Assembly: GCA_030621945.1 (NCBI GenBank)
Contig: JAUXGS010000017.1
Location: 1 to 10,999 of the forward strand
Reading direction: 5' to 3'
DNA: 10,999 nucleotides
DNA from: Methanosarcinales archaeon
Lineage (GTDB): Archaea > Halobacteriota > Syntropharchaeia > Alkanophagales > Methanospirareceae
In this document: in pieces, positions 1 through 6,504 of the stretch
Numbering within the stretch: the first letter of the stretch is position 1
How the letters are laid out: the number at the start of each line of letters is the position of its first letter
Program-made: the position numbers and the translations under genes
The notes under the pieces: generated by a model
Told to the model about the DNA's origin: nothing
Seen by the model: the letters and a program-made list of their open reading frames with translations, nothing else
The model's database searches: none

Positions 1-551
<551 letters not shown>

Positions 552-577
552 AAATGGCAGGATTACTACACACACAC

Positions 578-614
578 CTGACTAATGAACCAATCAGATT
601 TGCTGGTTCGTCAG
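578..614 (-). other. Hairpin in the 16S leader, about 27 nt upstream of the mature 5' end
   Basis: CTGAC (578-582) pairs with GTCAG (610-614), and GAACCA (587-592) pairs with TGGTTC (604-609). This gives 11 base pairs interrupted by a one-sided 4-nt bulge (TAAT) and closed by an 11-nt loop. Its place in the precursor leader suggests a role in folding or processing of pre-16S. It is a local hairpin, not the long bulge-helix-bulge stem, whose other half would lie downstream of 16S and outside the window. Confidence 0.5.
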
Positions 615-636
615 ATTAGGTTTAAGTTTCTATGTC

Positions 637-667
637 GGACACGAATGTTCTTCTTCTCTTCGCGTCC
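637..667 (-). other. Second hairpin in the 16S leader
   Basis: GGACACGAA (637-645) faces TTCGCGTCC (659-667): nine pairs, eight of them Watson-Crick and one that can form a G-U pair depending on strand, with a pyrimidine-rich 13-nt loop on the plus strand. Together with the hairpin at 578-614 it makes the region between the rRNA promoter and 16S a structured leader. Function is inferred only from position. Confidence 0.4.
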
Positions 668-758
668 CCATTTAGCTCTTCTTTGTAGCGTAGCGGAAGT
701 CCACTTCTCATCTTTTGGGTATCCCCGTAATCGAAGTCGACGCCGGTTGCTACAATTA

Positions 759-785
759 CCTATTATATTCTTGACCTTAAAAAGT
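759..785 (-). promoter_or_regulatory. Candidate rRNA promoter (TATA region) downstream of the malic enzyme gene
   Basis: On the minus strand this stretch reads ACTTTTTAAGGTCAAGAATA followed by TAATAGG. It offers two AT-rich TATA-like elements: TTTTTAAG near 776-784 and AATATAATA near 762-770. Either would place a start around 735-757, giving a 16S leader of about 190 nt that includes both hairpins. The T-run just after the malic enzyme stop could also act as its terminator. The assignment rests on position and composition only. Confidence 0.35.
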
Positions 786-790
786 TTTAG

Positions 791-2092
791 TTATTTTTTG
801 ATTATTCTCTTTCGGACTTCCGCTTCTAAATCTTCCGCGCTCATCTTCTTCTCAGCCACTCCCTGCTCTATCGCCTTCGTGCCCACTGCCACTGCTTCGC
901 GCACGTACATCTCCTGCTCCTCCATGCTTGGAATTATGGCGGCCTCACTTATCCCCTGCTCTTCCGCATAGTGCGCGATCGCATACGCCGCAGCGATACA
1001 CATCTCGTCTGTTATACTCGTAGCTCGAACGTCTAAAGTACCTCTAAACACCGCAGGAAACCCTAAAGAGTTGTTAATTTGATTCTTGAAGTCGGACCGC
1101 CCCGTGGCTACTATTCGAGCGCCTCCCGCCTCTGCTTCCCAGGGCCAGATCTCCGGTACGGGATTGGCGGCTGCGAATACGATCGCGTCATCCGCCATAC
1201 GCGCCACCCATTCCTGCTTTATCACGCCCGGGCCAGGCGTCGAAAGAGCGATGCAAACGTCAGTACCTCGCATTGCCTCCGCTATGCCTCCGCTTCTCCC
1301 CTCCCGGTTCGTCTTTGTGCTGATCTCCCACTTAGATTCATTCCCCTTCACATCCGTCCGCTCTGGATTCAAGATCCCGCGGCTGTCCACCATGATCATG
1401 TTTTCCCATTTCGCACCCGCAACGTGCATATATTTCGCAACGTTTATACTCGCGGCACCGGCACCGATAAGCGATACCGTTACTTCGCTCAAACTCTTCC
1501 CTACCACCTTCAGGGCGTTTATCAACCCCGCGAGTATCACCAATGCGGTGCCCTGCTGGTCATCGTGCCAGACGGGCATCGTTAACTCTTCTCGTAACCG
1601 TTCCAGTAGGTAGTAGCACTTTGGACTCTCAATGTCCTCTAAGTTTATACCGCCAAAAGTAGGGGCAATACTCTTCACAACATTTATTATCTCCTCCACC
1701 TCCGTTGTCGCTAGGCAGATAGGAAATGCATCCACGCCTCCCAGATATTTAAACAGCATTGCTTTCCCTTCCATCACCGGAAGCGCTGCCTCTGCACCTA
1801 CATCGCCCAATCCCAACACTCTCGTGCCATCTGTAACTATCGCCACAAAATTACCCTTGTTTGTGTACTCGTACACGCGCGCTCGATTTTTTTGTATCGC
1901 CCTACTTGGCTCAGCCACACCCGGCGTGTACCATATCGCAAAATCATCATAGCTTCTGACCGGTGCCTTCAGTCCGATATCTATTTTCCCTTGATAGCGA
2001 GAATGATACTCTAAAGCAAGCTCCGCAGACTTATTTGCAGCTTTTAAATATTTTAAATACTCTTTTTCCTCTTCTTTTTCCTTCTCTTCCAT
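791..2092 (-). CDS. maeB: Malic enzyme, NAD(P)-dependent, short MaeB-type
   Basis: Oxidatively decarboxylates malate to pyruvate and CO2, reducing NAD(P). The 433-residue protein has the full set of family signatures: YTPGVAEP (55-62, catalytic Tyr55), GDVGAEAALPVMEGK (96-110, catalytic Lys110), the metal-binding pair Glu152-Asp153 in LEDIESP, HDDQQGTA (177-183, Asp178), the Rossmann motif GAGAAS (210-215) ending in VDSRG (235-239), and NPVPEIWPWEA (310-320). It lacks the C-terminal phosphotransacetylase-like domain of E. coli MaeB and has the size usual for archaeal malic enzymes. A Lys/Glu-rich start (residues 1-15) precedes the conserved core. No clear Shine-Dalgarno lies before ATG 2092, consistent with a short-leader transcript from the TATA element at 2131-2140. 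It is divergent from fumB. Cofactor preference (NAD or NADP) cannot be settled by eye. Confidence 0.95.
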   Translation of the reverse strand: MEEKEKEEEKEYLKYLKAANKSAELALEYHSRYQGKIDIGLKAPVRSYDDFAIWYTPGVAEPSRAIQKNRARVYEYTNKGNFVAIVTDGTRVLGLGDVGAEAALPVMEGKAMLFKYLGGVDAFPICLATTEVEEIINVVKSIAPTFGGINLEDIESPKCYYLLERLREELTMPVWHDDQQGTALVILAGLINALKVVGKSLSEVTVSLIGAGAASINVAKYMHVAGAKWENMIMVDSRGILNPERTDVKGNESKWEISTKTNREGRSGGIAEAMRGTDVCIALSTPGPGVIKQEWVARMADDAIVFAAANPVPEIWPWEAEAGGARIVATGRSDFKNQINNSLGFPAVFRGTLDVRATSITDEMCIAAAYAIAHYAEEQGISEAAIIPSMEEQEMYVREAVAVGTKAIEQGVAEKKMSAEDLEAEVRKRIIKK

Positions 2093-2124
2093 TGAACGAT
2101 CGCGATAGGTTATATCTTACAAAT

Positions 2125-2160
2125 GTAAAACCATATAAAGTTTTTGCGCAGTAAAACCAT
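2125..2160 (+). repeat. 10-bp direct repeat flanking the maeB/fumB promoter
   Basis: GTAAAACCAT occurs perfectly at 2125-2134 and again at 2151-2160, a centre-to-centre distance of 26 bp. The first copy runs into the TATA element and the second covers the predicted fumB transcription start. This placement suggests binding sites for a regulator of the two divergent genes, but chance in AT-rich DNA cannot be excluded. Confidence 0.4.
2131..2140. promoter_or_regulatory. Shared, two-directional TATA element between maeB and fumB
   Basis: CCATATAAAG reads as a TATA box on the plus strand and as CTTTATATGG, preceded by an A-rich BRE-like AAAAA, on the minus strand. Its centre (2135.5) is almost exactly midway between the two start codons (2092 and 2177). 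With the usual archaeal spacing of about 25 nt this gives starts near 2110 (minus) and 2161 (plus), and leaders of about 16-18 nt on each side. A second weak TATA-like TATATC sits at 2111-2116. Confidence 0.55.
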
Positions 2161-2176
2161 TCTTTAAAAAGAAAAA

Positions 2177-2764
2177 GTGTTGAAAAAGAAATTAGCCACG
2201 CCGATAAGGGAGGAAGAAATAAAGGATTTGCAGGCAGGCGACATCGTGTATCTCAGCGGCGACGTATATACAGCGCGAGACAAAGCGCATCAGCGTATCG
2301 TAGGATATAAACTCAAAGATGCGGAAACGGAGATACCGATAGAAAAAGGCGCGGTAATATATCATTGCGGGCCGCTCATGAGGAAGAGCGATGGAGGATG
2401 GGAGATTATAGCCGCAGGGCCTACCACCAGCTCGAGAATGGAAGTGACAACGCCGGAGATAATAGAGAAGCTACGGATTCGCGGAATCATAGGAAAAGGA
2501 GGCATGGGCATTGGAACGAGAGCAGCACTGCAAAAATATGGCTGCGTGTATTTCGCGATGACGGGTGGTGCGGCGGTTTTAGCCGCTGCACGCATAAAAG
2601 CGGTAAAAGCGGTATATTGGACAGACCTTGGTATGGCGGAGGCGGTCTGGCATCTCCTTGTAGAAGATTTCGGCCCTCTTGTGGTCAGCATAGACGTACA
2701 TGGTAAGAGCTTATATGAGAAAATAAACGAAGAAGCTCAGATAAACGTTCGTACTTCGATATGA
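2177..2764 (+). CDS. fumB: Class I fumarate hydratase, beta subunit
   Basis: Beta subunit of the two-subunit iron-sulfur fumarase (the C-terminal domain of class I fumarases, related to L(+)-tartrate dehydratase beta), which interconverts fumarate and malate. The 195-residue protein shows SGDVYTARDKAH (27-38), YHCGPL (62-67), the family signature GPTTSSRME (81-89), GKGGMG (106-111) and YWTDLGMAEAVW (147-158). The start is GTG 2177 or the adjacent TTG 2180; there is no ATG near the conserved beginning, so a non-ATG start is needed. The alpha subunit, which carries the cluster-binding cysteines, is not in the window and must be encoded elsewhere. The gene diverges from malic enzyme, which consumes the product malate. 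It ends 29 bp before the convergent argJ stop. Confidence 0.93.
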   Translation: MLKKKLATPIREEEIKDLQAGDIVYLSGDVYTARDKAHQRIVGYKLKDAETEIPIEKGAVIYHCGPLMRKSDGGWEIIAAGPTTSSRMEVTTPEIIEKLRIRGIIGKGGMGIGTRAALQKYGCVYFAMTGGAAVLAAARIKAVKAVYWTDLGMAEAVWHLLVEDFGPLVVSIDVHGKSLYEKINEEAQINVRTSI

Positions 2765-2793
2765 AATTCCCGGTAACTAAGCACAGATACGCC

Positions 2794-3993
2794 TTAATGC
2801 AGGCTCGCATTTATCCTGACATAATCATAGGTTAAATCGCAACCCCACGCTGTCGCTTCCGCTTCTTCTCCCGTTCCCATATCAACATCAATGAATATCT
2901 CCTCACCCTTCATTATGTCCCTCGCCGAACCTGACAAATCCATAAATTCGCCGTTCTTCACTGCTAAAACTTCCTTATCGCCTTTTAAGCGTATAGATAC
3001 TCCACTGAAGCCCCCATCTTCTGCAATAACGGAACTCCCGATAGCCGCAATTATACGACCACAGACAAGGTCGGGGCGTTCACCAAAAATAGCACTTTTC
3101 ACTAACGGTGACCGGACTATTGATCGAGCTACTTCCCTTGCGTCCGCAATGGATGGAGCGCCTTTTACCTTCACTTCTATAAACTTCGTTGCACCTTCTC
3201 CATCCCTCGCTATCAACTTCGCAAGCTCCTGACAAACAAAAGTTAACCCCGCTTTAAAATCAGCCTCGCTTATCTTGCCGCTTTTGCCCGTGGCTACAAG
3301 CAATACCGTATCGTTCGTGCTCATGTCCCCCTCCACCACAGTCATATTGAATGAATTCTCAACCGCATCTTTCAAACTCCCGTTCAGCACTTCGTCATCC
3401 AAAGAAGCATCAGTATAAATAAAAGCGAGCATGGTAGCGGTGGTCATGTGCGGGGCGATCATCCCTGAGCCTTTTACAATTCCTCCTATTACCACCCGTT
3501 CATCATTGCCCGTATCGATACTAATCGCCGTCTCTTTATGGAATGTATCTGTGGTCATTATAGCCTTTGCTGCTGCCGTGCTACCTTCTTCTCCAGATGT
3601 CAATCCCTTCACGACTTCTCCAAGCTGCCCTTCTATTAAGCCCATATCCAATTGTGCCCCGATAGGACCGGTAGAGAGAACAGCCACTTCTTCTTTATCC
3701 ACACCCAAGAATGACGAGGCAAGTTCTGCCATTTTTTCTGCATTTCTCATCCCTCGCTCACCGGTAAAGCTATTTGCACAGCCGCTATTCGCAATTATTG
3801 CGCTTATTCTGCCCTTCTCAAGCTGCTTCTTCGTAAACCTCACGGGTGCGGCTTTTATTTTATTTGTGGTGAACATACCCGAGGCTTTGCCTTCCCCCTC
3901 TATCAAAGCTAACCCTTTATTGCCCTCTTTTATTCCGTATGCCCTTACGCCCTTCACAGCGCAAAGTCCACCTTTTATTACTTCCATCTTCAT
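2794..3993 (-). CDS. argJ: Glutamate N-acetyltransferase / ornithine acetyltransferase ArgJ
   Basis: Arginine biosynthesis: moves the acetyl group from N-acetylornithine to glutamate. Some members also use acetyl-CoA, which sequence alone does not settle. The 399-residue precursor is expected to cut itself before Thr187 in TTATMLAF (184-191), leaving that Thr as the N-terminal nucleophile. Other signatures are ANSGCAN (68-74), STGPIG (107-112), KGSGMIAPHM (174-183), EGDMSTNDT (221-229) and the C-terminal CDLTYDYVRINA (385-396). One conserved place is altered: where the family normally has DPNWGR, this protein has RPDLVCGR (306-313), two residues longer and without the Trp. ATG 3993 and ATG 3987 are both possible starts. 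A purine-rich GGGGGAG lies about 15 nt upstream. It is not in an arginine operon here. Confidence 0.95.
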   Translation of the reverse strand: MKMEVIKGGLCAVKGVRAYGIKEGNKGLALIEGEGKASGMFTTNKIKAAPVRFTKKQLEKGRISAIIANSGCANSFTGERGMRNAEKMAELASSFLGVDKEEVAVLSTGPIGAQLDMGLIEGQLGEVVKGLTSGEEGSTAAAKAIMTTDTFHKETAISIDTGNDERVVIGGIVKGSGMIAPHMTTATMLAFIYTDASLDDEVLNGSLKDAVENSFNMTVVEGDMSTNDTVLLVATGKSGKISEADFKAGLTFVCQELAKLIARDGEGATKFIEVKVKGAPSIADAREVARSIVRSPLVKSAIFGERPDLVCGRIIAAIGSSVIAEDGGFSGVSIRLKGDKEVLAVKNGEFMDLSGSARDIMKGEEIFIDVDMGTGEEAEATAWGCDLTYDYVRINASLH

Positions 3994-4087
3994 TTTCTTC
4001 TCTCTCTCTCCCCCTTTGAAGAGTGATGAGATATCTTAACCAGATCTTATACGCTTCTTCGTGCCCCATCTCTCTAATCATGTCCAT
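3917..4087 (-). CDS. Possible short upstream ORF overlapping the argJ start
   Basis: A 56-codon reading frame starts at ATG 4087 (or ATG 4081) and runs MDMIREMGHEEAYKIWLRY... into the first 77 bases of argJ in another frame, stopping at TAA 3917-3919. The part before argJ has protein-like composition; the part inside argJ is a shadow of purine-rich codons. A TATA-like AATATTTAAAT at 4103-4113 would place a transcription start near 4083, almost at these ATGs, so it could be translated from a leaderless message. It could be a leader peptide for argJ or simply chance. I do not recognise it. Confidence 0.22.
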   Translation of the reverse strand: MDMIREMGHEEAYKIWLRYLITLQRGREREENEDGSNKRWTLRCEGRKGIRNKRGQ

Positions 4088-4099
4088 AAATCTCAATTG

Positions 4100-4126
4100 A
4101 AAAATATTTAAATCATTTCATGATTT
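4100..4126. promoter_or_regulatory. Divergent promoter region for argJ and tRNA-Val
   Basis: The AT-rich core AAAAATATTTAAAT (4100-4113) reads as a TATA box on both strands. It overlaps the inverted repeat AAATCA (4110-4115) / TGATTT (4121-4126), spaced by 5 nt. On the plus strand it would start transcription near 4132, about 20 nt before the tRNA. On the minus strand it would start near 4083, giving argJ a leader of about 90 nt. A further plus-strand TTATAAAC at 4131-4138 is too close to the tRNA to be its main TATA box. Confidence 0.45.
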
Positions 4127-4153
4127 ATCATTATAAACTAAAGCGAAAGTAAA

Positions 4154-4227
4154 GGGCTCGTGGTCTAGTTGGTTATGACACCGCCTTCACGAGGCGGAGG
4201 TCATGCGTTCGAATCGCATCGAGCCCA
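4154..4227 (+). tRNA. tRNA-Val (anticodon CAC)
   Basis: A complete cloverleaf can be drawn. The acceptor stem is GGGCTCG (4154-4160) with CGAGCCC (4220-4226) and discriminator A4227. The D arm has stem GTC...GAC and loop sequence AGTTGGTTAT. The anticodon stem CCGCC/GGCGG encloses loop TTCACGA with anticodon CAC at 4188-4190. The T arm is ATGCG-TTCGAAT-CGCAT. CCA is not encoded, as in many archaeal tRNAs, and no intron is visible. It reads GTG codons. Confidence 0.97.
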
Positions 4228-4243
4228 TCTTTTTTAGCTTTTT
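4228..4243 (+). terminator. Oligo-T terminator after tRNA-Val
   Basis: Two T-runs, six T at 4230-4235 and five T at 4239-4243, directly follow the tRNA. Archaeal RNA polymerase terminates on such oligo-T stretches without needing a hairpin. Confidence 0.6.
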
Positions 4244-4330
4244 ATCACGTCCAGCTCCAGCACTCTATTCTCTCCGTGCTATTAACAACTAACTTCATAT
4301 ATCTCAGGTTTTATTTTTATCAGTTTAGAA

Positions 4331-4347
4331 CGTATATGGTATATAAC
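4331..4347 (+). promoter_or_regulatory. Candidate dnaG promoter (double TATA)
   Basis: CGTATATGGTATATAAC contains two overlapping TATA-like octamers (4332-4339 and 4340-4346). Standard spacing from the second puts the transcription start near 4368. That leaves a leader of about 70 nt to the preferred start codon at 4440, or about 11 nt to the upstream ATG 4380. Confidence 0.45.
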
Positions 4348-4423
4348 AGTAATGGAAGAATCTTGTTGCTGGAATAGGCATGGAGATGGTAAAGTTAAAA
4401 GGTAAAGGTGTAGATGAAACTTT

Positions 4424-4430
4424 AGAGGAG
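4424..4430 (+). promoter_or_regulatory. Shine-Dalgarno that decides the dnaG start
   Basis: AGAGGAG lies 9 nt before ATG 4440, a good match to the 3' end of archaeal 16S rRNA. No comparable site precedes the upstream in-frame ATG 4380 (only GGAATAGGC). This, and the normal beginning of the family at (M)xDTTKYVIHA, favour 4440. Confidence 0.6.
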
Positions 4431-4439
4431 AAAAATAAA

Positions 4440-5666
4440 ATGCATGATGTAGATACAACAAAATACGTTATTCATGCTAACATCACAGCAGAGGGTTTTG
4501 TTGAGAAATCCGATGTGGTGGGCGCAATATTTGGTCAAACAGAAGGATTATTAGGTGAAGAATTGGACCTGAGAGACTTGCAGAAGAGTAGCAGAATAGG
4601 CAGAATCGAGGTGAACGTAGAGTCGAAAGGCGGGAAGTCAAATGGAGAGATACTCATACCTTCTGGTTTAGACAAGGTAGAAACCGCAATACTGGCTGCT
4701 TCTTTGGAGACTATAGATAGGGTGGGTCCTTGTATCGCGAATGTGGGAGTTGAAAAGATAGAGGACATAAGAGCGACCAAGAGGAAGAGGATAACAGAGC
4801 GAGCAAAACAGCTCATGCATGAAGCTGTGGAGAAAGGCATAGATAGTGACACAATGGTGAACGAAGTGAAGCAGGCAGTAAGAATGGAGGAGATAACGTA
4901 TTACAAGGGACTGCCCGCGGGTCCAAATGTAGATAGTTCTGATGCTATATTAGTGGTGGAAGGGAGAGCGGATGTGTTAAATCTGCTTAAATATGGGATT
5001 AAAAACACAATAGCTGTGGAAGGCACAAACATCTCCCCGTTGATAAACAAACTGAGTAAGAGGAAGACCGTTACAGCCTTCGTAGACGGTGATCGAGGCG
5101 GTGACCTTATCTTGAAGGAGCTTTTACAGATCGCTGATGTAGATTATATTGCGGCGACGCCAGAGGGAAGAAGTGTGGAGGACATGACATACAAGGAAAT
5201 AACGAAAGCACTGCATAATAAAACGCCAGTAGAACAGCAGGAATACGTTAAGGAAAAAAAGGCGCCAGAGAAAGAGCCGCAGAGAGTAATACAAAGAAAG
5301 AAAACCAAGGCGGCTACGGCTAAAGAGGAAACGGAAATAACTCCAAACCCGTTTAAAACACATCTCGAAGAACTCGAAGGTACGTTTAAGGCACGGCTGT
5401 TAGATAAAGAGCAAAAAATACTAAAGGAGACTACTGTAAGAGATCTCGCAAAAGAATTGAAGGAAACGACCGAAAATGCAAATTGCGTGGTGTTCGACGG
5501 TGTAATCACACAGAGAATTGTTGATATCGCAAAAGAGAAGGAGTTGGAATACGTAGTGGGGCTAAAAATAGGCGATGTCGTTAAAATGCCCACATCTCTG
5601 AAGGTACTAACATCTGAGTCTGGCCGACCCTGGACTCTCGGACGCATCCGATCCGGACCTCTCTGA
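4440..5666 (+). CDS. dnaG: Archaeal DnaG primase-like protein, with an altered C-terminal end
   Basis: Archaeal DnaG: a Toprim-domain protein reported both as a primase and as a component of the RNA-degrading exosome. From ATG 4440 it has 408 residues. The archaeal N-terminal domain (1-165) begins DTTKYVIHA and holds GAIFGQTEGLLGEELDLRDL (28-47). The Toprim domain (about 168-246) has the catalytic Glu174 in VVEGRAD and Asp216/Asp218 in FVDGDRGG. A charged, flexible linker (262-300) leads to a conserved C-terminal domain (about 305-392). The open frame extends 20 codons further upstream to ATG 4380, but the ribosome site favours 4440. The last 14 residues (395-408, starting GRPWTL) are not family-like. 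They come from a 39-bp insert flanked by a 26-bp direct repeat; without that insertion unit the frame would end SLKVLTSESA, 395 residues. Confidence 0.95.
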   Translation: MHDVDTTKYVIHANITAEGFVEKSDVVGAIFGQTEGLLGEELDLRDLQKSSRIGRIEVNVESKGGKSNGEILIPSGLDKVETAILAASLETIDRVGPCIANVGVEKIEDIRATKRKRITERAKQLMHEAVEKGIDSDTMVNEVKQAVRMEEITYYKGLPAGPNVDSSDAILVVEGRADVLNLLKYGIKNTIAVEGTNISPLINKLSKRKTVTAFVDGDRGGDLILKELLQIADVDYIAATPEGRSVEDMTYKEITKALHNKTPVEQQEYVKEKKAPEKEPQRVIQRKKTKAATAKEETEITPNPFKTHLEELEGTFKARLLDKEQKILKETTVRDLAKELKETTENANCVVFDGVITQRIVDIAKEKELEYVVGLKIGDVVKMPTSLKVLTSESGRPWTLGRIRSGPL

Positions 5667-5685
5667 AGGTACTAACATCTGAGTC
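5595..5685 (+). repeat. 26-bp perfect direct repeat flanking a 39-bp GC-rich insert in the dnaG 3' end
   Basis: The segment starting TCTCTGAAGGTACTAACATC is present identically at 5595-5620 and 5660-5685. Between the copies are 39 bp (5621-5659), about 69% GC (27 of 39), far above the surrounding gene. The insert contains a small hairpin, TCGGA (5638-5642) with TCCGA (5647-5651). GGACTC (5632-5637) can also pair with GAGTCC (5681-5686). The bases just outside the two copies differ, so the repeat is exactly 26 bp. The 65-bp unit is not a multiple of three. Removing one repeat plus the insert restores a natural-looking dnaG end at TGA 5690-5692. This is the shape left by an insertion with target duplication. 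Confidence 0.9.
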
Positions 5686-5706
5686 CGCCTGACAACAGCA
5701 GCGGAG

Positions 5707-5744
5707 AATACGTATTGCCGTATTATATTTGCACTTTGCGTGCA
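5707..5744. terminator. Paired small hairpins between convergent dnaG and PAC2 genes
   Basis: AATACG (5707-5712) pairs with CGTATT (5719-5724) and is followed by TATATTT. TGCAC (5730-5734) pairs with GTGCA (5740-5744) around TTTGC. The hairpins fill the short space between two convergent genes and could help end transcription from either side. The stems are short (5-6 bp), so the call is tentative. Confidence 0.3.
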
Positions 5745-5745
5745 G

Positions 5746-6504
5746 TTATCTAATGTAGCCCAGCTCTTCCTCCTTCATCCGTGGAACCTGCGCTTGCTCC
5801 ATCTCCTTCAGTCGCTCGATGACCTTTTCCATCTCTTCCGCACGGTCTTCCATAGCCTGCATGTTCAGCTCAAGATTTAATGCACGGCACAATACGGCGA
5901 GAACCGCCTGCGCGCTCTTGGGATCTACTAAATAGCCGGAGGTCAGACCCAGTAAACATACCGCTGGAATATCCCTCAGTTGCCCAAGACCTAACAAAAG
6001 CCCTGAAGCTCCTACTATACTCCCCCCCGGCTCTTCCTCTCTGAATTCCACGCCATATTTCTTCATCTCCTCCACAAGTTCCGTTTTATTCGCAGCCCCA
6101 AGCACCGTCTGTTTTTCCACAAGCTGACCTATACCATATCCTCCCAGTGTGTATATACGAGAAACCTCATACTGCTGTGCGATGTCGAGAAACGTCTCTG
6201 TGATAAGATAATGCCCCTCATTTGTAACGCTCTGCTGGTCACCGCTAAGGATTAATAAGTCTTGCTCCTTTGACTTGCAGGCATAGAGCTCGTTTTTACT
6301 TAAACTAACTGTTCCATCGTTGTTTACTAATACCTGTGGTGGAAAATGCCATGAGTAGAGCTCAAGTATCTTCTCAGCATTCAGCTCATGTATTATATGC
6401 TCGGCTACTAATTTCCCAACGTTTCCTACTCCCGGAAGCCCCTCTATCATTACGGGCTTGTTCAATTTTGCCTTTTTAAACTCGTGTATTTCTATCTCAT
6501 CCAT
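5746..6504 (-). CDS. PAC2-family protein (archaeal proteasome assembly chaperone homolog)
   Basis: A 252-residue member of the PAC2 family, whose archaeal members are related to eukaryotic proteasome assembly chaperones; the exact role here is not known. Visible family features are EGLPGVGNVGK (21-31), the LILSGDQQS segment (84-92), TLGGYGIG (119-126) and GASGLLLGLG (165-174), all consistent with the alpha/beta purine-phosphorylase-like fold. The C-terminal part (about 212-247) is rich in Glu, Lys, Met and Leu and is likely a coiled coil. The start ATG 6504 lies inside the end of nop10 (8-bp overlap), with AGAAGGATG about 10 nt upstream, so the two are translated from one message. This is the last gene of the priS-to-PAC2 cluster and converges on dnaG. 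Confidence 0.9.
   Translation of the reverse strand: MDEIEIHEFKKAKLNKPVMIEGLPGVGNVGKLVAEHIIHELNAEKILELYSWHFPPQVLVNNDGTVSLSKNELYACKSKEQDLLILSGDQQSVTNEGHYLITETFLDIAQQYEVSRIYTLGGYGIGQLVEKQTVLGAANKTELVEEMKKYGVEFREEEPGGSIVGASGLLLGLGQLRDIPAVCLLGLTSGYLVDPKSAQAVLAVLCRALNLELNMQAMEDRAEEMEKVIERLKEMEQAQVPRMKEEELGYIR

Noticed and set aside
568..577. CA dinucleotide run
   Set aside because: Only about four to five units, common by chance and with no visible role.
1079..1952. Several plus-strand open frames opposite malic enzyme
   Set aside because: They are antisense shadows of a clearly conserved minus-strand gene.
4000..4010. TC/GA repeat before argJ
   Set aside because: Short purine-rich leader sequence on the coding strand; it may help ribosome binding but is not a distinct repeat element.
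4380..4439. Upstream in-frame ATG extending DnaG by 20 residues
   Set aside because: There is no good ribosome site before 4380, while AGAGGAG is well placed before 4440, where family homology begins. The longer form cannot be fully excluded.
5595..5685. A minimal CRISPR array (two repeats, one spacer)
   Set aside because: The repeat is part of the dnaG coding sequence and is not a typical CRISPR repeat. There are only two copies, with no leader and no cas genes in the window. Insertion with target duplication explains it better.
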